Shown here: positions 9,039-13,207 of the stretch, piece by piece
How positions within the stretch are numbered: position 1 is the stretch's first letter
Layout: the number at the start of each line of letters is the position of its first letter
NCBI GenBank assembly: GCA_022865865.1
Contig: JALHTN010000184.1
Span: 1 to 17,540, forward strand
Source: Anaerolineales bacterium
GTDB lineage: Bacteria > Chloroflexota > Anaerolineae > Anaerolineales > UBA4823
Length of the DNA: 17,540 bases
Reading direction: 5' to 3'
Notes under the pieces: generated by a model
Seen by the model: the letters and a program-made list of their open reading frames with translations, nothing else
Told to the model about the DNA's origin: nothing
The model's database searches: none
Made by a program: the position numbers and the translations under genes

Positions 9039-9068
9039 ATTTTACCTCATTGCTCATTGAAAGTGCAA
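9039..9068 (-). promoter_or_regulatory. candidate promoter for the LysM gene
   Basis: On the minus strand TTGCAC (9068-9063) is separated by 18 nt from TAAAAT (9044-9039), five of six matches to the -10 consensus. The -35 is poor. It would give a leader of about 40 nt to ATG 8994. A perfect TATAAT also occurs nearer the gene (about 9019-9024) but lacks a -35 at the right distance. Confidence 0.3.
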
Positions 9069-9122
9069 AGTATCGTCGTTCAACTATGCTACCAACCAGG
9101 TGAAAAAAAGTTGTTGTTCGCG

Positions 9123-9705
9123 TCACTGCGAGATATCCGGAATATTTGAATTAACATAAGCAAATGCTCTCTCAGCGAACGATCCATAAGCCTTGATTTT
9201 CAGAAGAACAGCAAAGAATGTGAATCCTTTATCCGGCACCTTCTTCAGCATACCCATGTGTGCAACAATTAATATGATTGCGCCAAATAAAACTGTGTGT
9301 ACAGGTTTGTTCATTATCTTCGGTATCATCAATGTTCAAGGAGTCGATAGTTGCCAGGTTGCTCCAGAATCCCGCAGGTATTGTTCTCGCGTTTAATCAA
9401 GTAAGGATGACCTTCAAAATATGCCTCTGTCCCCCGATGATGATTCCAATCTGAATTAATCAGGACTGCTTTTCCTTGAGCATCAATTCTGGAAAACATT
9501 TTTCCGGGATTCTTCTATCAGAATTGCCGCGCAATCGAATAACTATACCCACCAGATGCACTGAAGAAATCAATGGCAGGTGGGCTAAATCTGCTCCTTC
9601 TGAATATCGGTGTAGAGGACCATCTATGTCTGTCCCTGTATTGGCAATCATATCGCATCTTGGTATGCCTGGCTTTATGATGATAATCTCGAGCAGGGTT
9701 ATTAT
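9123..9705 (-). pseudogene. frameshifted remnant of a cyclase / kynurenine-formamidase-like hydrolase
   Basis: Minus-strand translation gives pieces of one metal-dependent hydrolase of the cyclase (arylformamidase-like) family, in order but in different frames. Piece A (about 9660-9490) contains NTGTDIDGPLHRYSEGADL, the family's metal-site region (compare the H/N-x-G-T-x-x-D-x-P-x-H pattern). Piece B (about 9493-9375) gives AVLINSDWNHHRGTEAYFEG and HPYL. Piece C (about 9380-9312) gives ATIDSLNIDD. Piece D (9311-9123) gives NKPVHTVLFGA, then a hydrophobic stretch, DKGFTFFAVLLKIKAYGSF and a natural stop. Joining them needs at least three frameshifts, and the N-terminal 50 or so residues are missing next to the aminopeptidase stop. 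Neighbouring genes are intact, so sequencing error is less likely than decay. The family call rests on motif recognition alone. In its intact state such an enzyme hydrolyses N-formyl or cyclic amides. Confidence 0.72.
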
Positions 9706-9717
9706 TTATTCGATTGA

Positions 9718-10818
9718 TCACACACGAAATTTCCCGTTCTCATAAAAAATCTCTCCATCCACATTAATTTCACTCTCTGCCATATCGCACAACATATCCC
9801 AGTGGATCGCGGATTCGTTTTTACTCCCGGTTTCAGGATAGCCGCTACCTAAAGCAAGATGGATCGTACCCCCCATTTTTTCATCAAATAACATATTCTT
9901 GGTAAAGCGTTGGATGCCATAATTGGTTCCGATCCCCCATTCCCCCAGGAACCGTGCTCCTTGGTCAGTATTTAGTGAGGAGGTCAATAAATTTTTACCT
10001 TTTGTGGCCGTTTCCTTGACTACTTTTCCATTCTCAAACCATAATTCAACATCGATCACTTCTTGTCCCTGGTAGATGGCAGGATAACTAAATCGAATCC
10101 AACCGTTGGCTGATTCTTCCACAGGACCGGTGAATATTTCTCCATCGGGAAAATTATATTTCCCGTCTGCTTCCTTGAATTTCCGGTCTTTAATTGAGAA
10201 TGTCAGGTCAGCATTATTCCCCTTAATTTCCACTAAATCCCTACCTGATAACCAGCCAATCAGTTTTCTTTGTTTAACTCCTTCTTCTTTCCAGACCGCA
10301 ACAGGATCAGGTTCATTAAGTAATCCTGCCGCATATACAAATTCTTGATAGTCATTCAAGCTCATGTCTGCCTCTTGAGCGCTTGCATAAGTGGGGAATT
10401 CGGTATAGCACCAGCGCAGCTCGAGATTGGCAGCGCGTTCTAAGAATATTTTCGTTAGTTCTGTAGTCGCTTTACGAGAGCGAGAAATTCGTTGTGGATC
10501 GATTGCCGAAAGAGATCTGGTGTTGTATTCTGCACCAATCACCAGTATGGCGTCAAACGATTCGGTGATCAACTTTCGCACTGGTGAGACATAATCTAAT
10601 TGCTCATCGCTAGCATTTTTATAATAGACCTCTTCATCCCCTGGCAGAGTTTGAGTAATTAAGATATAGGCTCCGGCTTGAACAGCCTGCTCATATACCA
10701 GGAGAGCTAATTCCTGAGCAAGAGGGTTCGTCCTAATCTCTAATTGATCACCTGGTTTAATTTCGATTGAGTAATGGATTAAGGTTTGAGCCAGTTTTTC
10801 CAGACGTTGATCAGGCAT
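9718..10818 (-). CDS. M29-family metallo-aminopeptidase
   Basis: Cytoplasmic zinc/cobalt-type aminopeptidase of the AmpS / aminopeptidase T family, which removes N-terminal residues from peptides. The 366-residue length is close to the usual for the family (about 370-410). The C-terminal catalytic half keeps the family's metal-site signatures: FPDGEIFTGPVEES (E227), FLGEWGIGTN (E293), GTIHLALGSGYPETG (H320, Y327) and AIHWDML (H339, D341). The spacing agrees with the ligand set known for Thermus aminopeptidase T. The N-terminal half (about 1-190) carries the usual alpha/beta substrate domain, including KPGDQLEI and VIGAEYNTRSLSAID. ATG 10818 is preceded by AGAGG about 9 nt upstream. It may be translated behind the 26-codon ORF ending 16 nt upstream. 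The stop abuts the cyclase pseudogene. Peptide-utilising metabolism is a reasonable inference. Confidence 0.93.
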   Translation of the reverse strand: MPDQRLEKLAQTLIHYSIEIKPGDQLEIRTNPLAQELALLVYEQAVQAGAYILITQTLPGDEEVYYKNASDEQLDYVSPVRKLITESFDAILVIGAEYNTRSLSAIDPQRISRSRKATTELTKIFLERAANLELRWCYTEFPTYASAQEADMSLNDYQEFVYAAGLLNEPDPVAVWKEEGVKQRKLIGWLSGRDLVEIKGNNADLTFSIKDRKFKEADGKYNFPDGEIFTGPVEESANGWIRFSYPAIYQGQEVIDVELWFENGKVVKETATKGKNLLTSSLNTDQGARFLGEWGIGTNYGIQRFTKNMLFDEKMGGTIHLALGSGYPETGSKNESAIHWDMLCDMAESEINVDGEIFYENGKFRV

Positions 10819-10834
10819 TGTTCTATTCCTCTCT

Positions 10835-10915
10835 TTATTTCAGACCTGGTGTAGCAGTTTGAATAATATTACTAATTATATAATGAAGAGAAAATTGTGG
10901 TGATAAAATAATCAT
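10835..10915 (-). CDS. possible 26-aa leader ORF upstream of the aminopeptidase
   Basis: A short ORF beginning MIILSPQFSLH and ending TATPGLK, followed by TAA. It is preceded by AAAGGAGGTC, one of the best Shine-Dalgarno matches on the minus strand here, although only about 4 nt separate GGAGG from ATG. It stops 16 nt before the aminopeptidase start. The peptide resembles nothing I know and shows no run of one regulatory amino acid. Against it: a TATAAT-like palindrome lies inside it, and the GGAGG match could be chance. Confidence 0.3.
   Translation of the reverse strand: MIILSPQFSLHYIISNIIQTATPGLK
10875..10884. promoter_or_regulatory. palindromic TATAAT element in divergent intergenic region
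   Basis: ATTATATAAT is self-complementary and contains a perfect -10 hexamer on both strands. It sits between the divergent aminopeptidase and phosphatidyltransferase-like genes. Neither strand has a convincing -35 at 16-18 nt. On the plus strand it would place transcription starts about 60 nt before ATG 10954. Confidence 0.3.
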
Positions 10916-10943
10916 AAGACCTCCTTTATATAGAAATTCTTTC

Positions 10944-10948
10944 GGAGG
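10944..10948 (+). promoter_or_regulatory. strong ribosome binding site of the CDP-alcohol transferase gene
   Basis: GGAGG lies 5 nt before ATG 10954, which fixes that start. A complementary CCTCC occurs at 10920-10924, so a weak 5-bp hairpin with a 19-nt loop could in principle mask the site. Confidence 0.7.
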
Positions 10949-10953
10949 GTGCC

Positions 10954-11508
10954 ATGCTCAATGCGAAGCAAATCGCTGATTTCGTGACCTTGTTTCGAGG
11001 TTTACTCGGTTTCGGGTTAGTTTGGCTTGGGTTGACCGAAGGAGCAGAAGGCCTCCAAGAAGCTGTCTTTATTATGATTGCTGCGTGGACTGCGGATACA
11101 ATAGACGGAAAAATTGCCCGACGCAGTACTAAATACCATCAATCCTGGATCGGTGATCATGATCTAGAGATCGATATGGCAGTTTCTTGTGGATTGTTGG
11201 TTTATTTGATCACCTCTGGATTCATCAATATTTGGATTGCATGTTTCTATGTTTTAATCTGGACCTTTATACTCTGGCGCTGGAAAAATGTGAAGGTTCT
11301 TGGAATGCTGAGCCAAGCACCAATCTATGGTTATTTTATTTATGTTGCCCTGAACTTATTGCCAAATCTGGGGGTGTGGATATTGGTGTGGATGGTGATC
11401 ACGGTGATTATCACCTGGCCTCAATTTCCCAAGATGGTTGTTCCTGGATTCCTGGATGGTATCCGTGAGTTTTTGATTAATTATAAGAATCTTGGTGAAG
11501 ACAAGTGA
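10954..11508 (+). CDS. CDP-alcohol phosphatidyltransferase family membrane protein, variant motif
   Basis: Polytopic membrane enzyme of 184 residues, the size of PgsA-like phospholipid synthases. These transfer a phosphatidyl group from a CDP-lipid to an alcohol. The N-terminus NAKQIADFVTLFRGLLGFG resembles the NIPNxLTxxR start of the family. The signature is partly intact: ADTIDGKIAR (D48, D51, G52, A55, R56), then D70 and D74 in GDHDLEID. Between AR and the third Asp there is one residue more than the canonical D-x2-DG-x2-AR-x8-G-x3-D-x3-D, and the glycine is displaced. All four metal-binding aspartates nevertheless have counterparts. Hydrophobic segments follow at about 75-92, 93-110, and 125-157. 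The start is set by the GGAGG site. The EEP-fold gene follows after 74 nt with no terminator, so co-transcription is likely. The exact alcohol substrate cannot be told from the sequence. Confidence 0.82.
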   Translation: MLNAKQIADFVTLFRGLLGFGLVWLGLTEGAEGLQEAVFIMIAAWTADTIDGKIARRSTKYHQSWIGDHDLEIDMAVSCGLLVYLITSGFINIWIACFYVLIWTFILWRWKNVKVLGMLSQAPIYGYFIYVALNLLPNLGVWILVWMVITVIITWPQFPKMVVPGFLDGIREFLINYKNLGEDK

Positions 11509-11582
11509 TATAATCCCAAATCACGTTTTCCTTGTCCTATCCAGGAAATTTATTTCAGGGGGAATGTTTTCAGGAGTAATAA

Positions 11583-12593
11583 TTGCCAGTTTTAAATCAA
11601 AAATACTTGAAAGTAGCATATCCAAACTCACAATCATTAATTAAATACCAGAAATTTAAGAATTTTGGGGAAAGAATAATCAGATCCATCGGATTGAAGG
11701 AATTTAGGATCTTCATAAATCGCATCATCTCTGTAGTCAAGCCTTCAGGTAAGGTTTTCATAATTGCTGAACCTGAATATCAATTCAGCGAACCTGAGGC
11801 AAAGCCAGTTACAATCTTGTCCGCAAATCTCTGGCACGATTGGCCGCGGAATCGCAGATTGAAAGAGAGATTGATATGTTTTGTTGAACTAATCAAGAAG
11901 GAAAAAGTAGATATACTCCTTCTTCAAGAATTAGTTCGTACGAATGAATTTGAAGCAGATAAATGGCTCAGGGACCAATTGGGTATGGCTTACATCTATT
12001 CAAGAACAAATGGAACCGCTCCAGGAATTGGTTTTGAAGAAGGGTTGGCAATATTTAGCCGGTATCCGATTAAAAATCACCGTTTGGCCCAATTGAGTGA
12101 TCAAAATAATCCTTTTAGCAGAAGGATGGCGTTGGGTACCTGTATAGAAACCGATGGCGGAGACTTTTTAGCATATTCTGTTCATCTTGGGATAATTGGA
12201 CGTCAAAACAAGATCCAGGTTTCACGGTTGAAAGATTGGGTTGAAGAGGAATCAGGAGATAATCCAGCCGTGATTGGTGGGGATTTTAACGCAGAAGAAA
12301 ATACGTCGCAAATTCGAAGTGCCAAGACAACATGGCACGATTCTTATCGTGCTGTTCATCCAAGAGATGATGTCTTTTCCCACGAAATTCTGTGGCCTTG
12401 GGGAAATGTTCTAAAACGCTCTAGATTGGATTACTTGTTCTTGAGGACAGGAAATCACTCATGGCAGGTTGATGAAGCCCGTCATATTGTTACAGGAGAT
12501 TGTCCATATTCGGATCACAAACCTGTTTTGCTCAAAGCGTCTTTCAATGGAGGGGGATTTAAAGGACGAGTTTCGAGCGCTTTCCCCATTTGA
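11583..12593 (+). CDS. endonuclease/exonuclease/phosphatase (EEP) family hydrolase
   Basis: Metal-dependent phosphodiesterase or phosphatase with the DNase I-like fold (336 aa). Catalytic landmarks are complete: SANLWHD (N82), ILLLQEL (E116), EEGLAIFSRYPI (153-163), YSVHLG (H201), IGGDFNAEE (D234, N236), RLDYLFLR (D283) and YSDHKPV (D311, H312). The N-terminal 75 or so residues are a basic, non-family extension with no clear signal peptide. The start is TTG 11583, with AGGAG (11572-11576) 6 nt upstream; there is no better ATG. It follows the CDP-alcohol transferase by 74 nt on the same strand. The family includes sphingomyelinases, inositol-phosphate phosphatases and nucleases. The lipid-enzyme neighbour makes a phospholipid or head-group phosphodiester a plausible substrate, but this is inference only. 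Confidence 0.88.
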   Translation: MPVLNQKYLKVAYPNSQSLIKYQKFKNFGERIIRSIGLKEFRIFINRIISVVKPSGKVFIIAEPEYQFSEPEAKPVTILSANLWHDWPRNRRLKERLICFVELIKKEKVDILLLQELVRTNEFEADKWLRDQLGMAYIYSRTNGTAPGIGFEEGLAIFSRYPIKNHRLAQLSDQNNPFSRRMALGTCIETDGGDFLAYSVHLGIIGRQNKIQVSRLKDWVEEESGDNPAVIGGDFNAEENTSQIRSAKTTWHDSYRAVHPRDDVFSHEILWPWGNVLKRSRLDYLFLRTGNHSWQVDEARHIVTGDCPYSDHKPVLLKASFNGGGFKGRVSSAFPI

Positions 12594-12756
12594 TTAATAA
12601 TAAAATCCTAGAAATAAATTCCTGAATCAGATAAAGATCATCAAGGAATCAGCAATAATATATTCGTTATTTGAAAAAGACGATTGTCTTAATCGATTCA
12701 ATTTAGTTTGTATTGCTTAATGGGGTAATCGATAATTTATATTTGGGCGCTCCTTC

Positions 12757-12777
12757 AAAAATGAGCCTTTGGAGGCT
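12757..12777 (-). terminator. weak intrinsic terminator, minus strand
   Basis: On the minus strand AGCCT (12777-12773), loop CCAA and AGGCT (12768-12764) are followed by CA and five T (12761-12757). The stem is only 5 bp, so confidence is modest. No minus-strand gene lies upstream. Confidence 0.35.
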
Positions 12778-12871
12778 TCTATATCCGGTATCTTTATTGA
12801 AAAGTGCGGATCTGTAACAAACTTCTTTTTCCGACGTTATCTATTATTGAGACCAAAAAATGATTTTCCAG

Positions 12872-12901
12872 GGGCGGGGGCTAGTTGGGTGGGACCCGCC
12901 C
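12872..12901. repeat. GC-rich hairpin with first copy of a 15-mer repeat
   Basis: GGGCGGG (12872-12878) pairs perfectly with CCCGCCC (12895-12901). The loop contains CTAGTTGGGTGGGAC (12881-12895), which recurs with one mismatch inside the next hairpin (12943-12957). The two elements look like diverged copies of one structured unit. Confidence 0.6.
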
Positions 12902-12925
12902 TGTTAGCTTATCAATTGGGGGTAT

Positions 12926-12973
12926 AAAAAAGCCCAACCTGCCTAGTTGGGGGGGACAACCAGGCAGGTCGGG
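12926..12973 (-). terminator. strong intrinsic terminator, minus strand
   Basis: A 17-nt arm (12933-12949) is complementary to 12957-12973 at 15 of 17 positions, and the remaining two can form G-T type pairs. The loop is 7 nt and mostly G. On the minus strand the hairpin is followed at once by C and six T (12931-12926), a textbook rho-independent terminator. The plus-strand side (GGGTGTTGAC) lacks a T-tract, so it works in one direction only. It stands between two plus-strand genes, so the transcript it would end is not annotated. Confidence 0.68.
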
Positions 12974-13068
12974 TGTTGACATTATCCCACAATATCAAAT
13001 TCTTTGCAAGAAATATTCTCAATTAATTTACGCGATTCTGCTATATTCCCTTTCAGAAATGACAACTC

Positions 13069-13087
13069 AAAAAAGCCCAAGATTGGG
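13069..13087 (-). terminator. short terminator-like hairpin, minus strand
   Basis: On the minus strand CCCAATCTTGGG (13087-13076) can fold on itself and is followed by C and six T (13074-13069). The AAAAAAGCCCAA string on the plus strand is identical to the one at the strong terminator (12926-12937). The stem is very short, so function is uncertain. Confidence 0.35.
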
Positions 13088-13095
13088 TAAAATTC

Positions 13096-13123
13096 ATTAT
13101 AAATATTTATTGCGCAATTACAA
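13096..13123 (-). promoter_or_regulatory. candidate minus-strand promoter
   Basis: TTGTAA (13123-13118) and a perfect TATAAT (13101-13096) are 16 nt apart on the minus strand. It points away from the diguanylate cyclase gene, into the hairpin-rich region. The surroundings are very AT-rich, which raises the chance of a false hit. Confidence 0.35.
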
Positions 13124-13124
13124 A

Positions 13125-13141
13125 AATATTCGATGAATATT
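13125..13141. promoter_or_regulatory. palindrome between divergent candidate promoters
   Basis: AATATTC-GAT-GAATATT has perfect 7-bp arms. It lies between the -35 elements of the minus-strand (13118-13123) and plus-strand (13145-13150) candidate promoters, where an operator would be expected. Confidence 0.35.
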
Positions 13142-13144
13142 GAA

Positions 13145-13172
13145 TTTACGAATGGACTACTCAAAATATACT
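13145..13172 (+). promoter_or_regulatory. candidate promoter of the GGDEF gene
   Basis: TTTACG (13145-13150), a 16-nt spacer and TATACT (13167-13172, five of six) would start transcription near 13179. That is about 29 nt before ATG 13208. Confidence 0.42.
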
Positions 13173-13207
13173 AAGGGAAATCTTTCATCGGCAAATTGTT
13201 GATAGAT

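Larger units (their letters stand above)
12926..13089 (-). ncRNA. hypothetical small RNA (minus strand)
   Basis: A minus-strand promoter-like pair (TTGTAA, 16 nt, TATAAT at 13123-13096) would start RNA near 13089, and the strong terminator would end it at about 12926, giving roughly 160 nt. It resembles no RNA family I know. A terminator-like hairpin at 13087-13069 directly after the start argues that most transcripts could end early. Only promoter and terminator logic support this call. Confidence 0.22.
12594..13207. other. hairpin-rich gene-free region
   Basis: About 600 nt with no convincing gene in any frame; the two small ORFs present overlap repeats and resemble nothing. It contains a weak plus-strand hairpin AAGAC-GATT-GTCTT (12677-12690) that might end the EEP transcript. 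It also has three hairpins with T-tracts on the minus strand, two related GC-rich elements, and promoter-like sequences near the right end. Confidence 0.7.

Noticed and set aside
9476..9745. 89-aa plus-strand ORF and overlapping small ORFs in the 9120-9750 region
   Set aside because: They are antisense shadows of the minus-strand cyclase remnant; none has a plausible ribosome site or family resemblance.
11509..11582. TATAAT just after the phosphatidyltransferase stop (11509-11514) as a promoter of the EEP gene
   Set aside because: No -35 hexamer at an acceptable distance; co-transcription from upstream is simpler.
12933..12973. The hairpin as a plus-strand terminator of the EEP gene
   Set aside because: The plus-strand 3' side continues GGGTGTTGACATT without a T-tract, and it lies 340 nt from the stop codon.
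12885..13136. 83-aa plus-strand ORF
   Set aside because: It runs through the GC-rich hairpins and terminator, its composition is set by the repeats, and no ribosome site or homology is apparent.
12982..13164. 60-aa minus-strand ORF as owner of the strong terminator
   Set aside because: No Shine-Dalgarno, no recognisable sequence, and it crosses the terminator-like hairpin at 13069-13087. A small RNA explains the terminator at least as well.
12900..13207. Cyclic di-GMP riboswitch upstream of the GGDEF gene
   Set aside because: I found no GEMM-like conserved core, and the promoter candidate leaves only a short leader.
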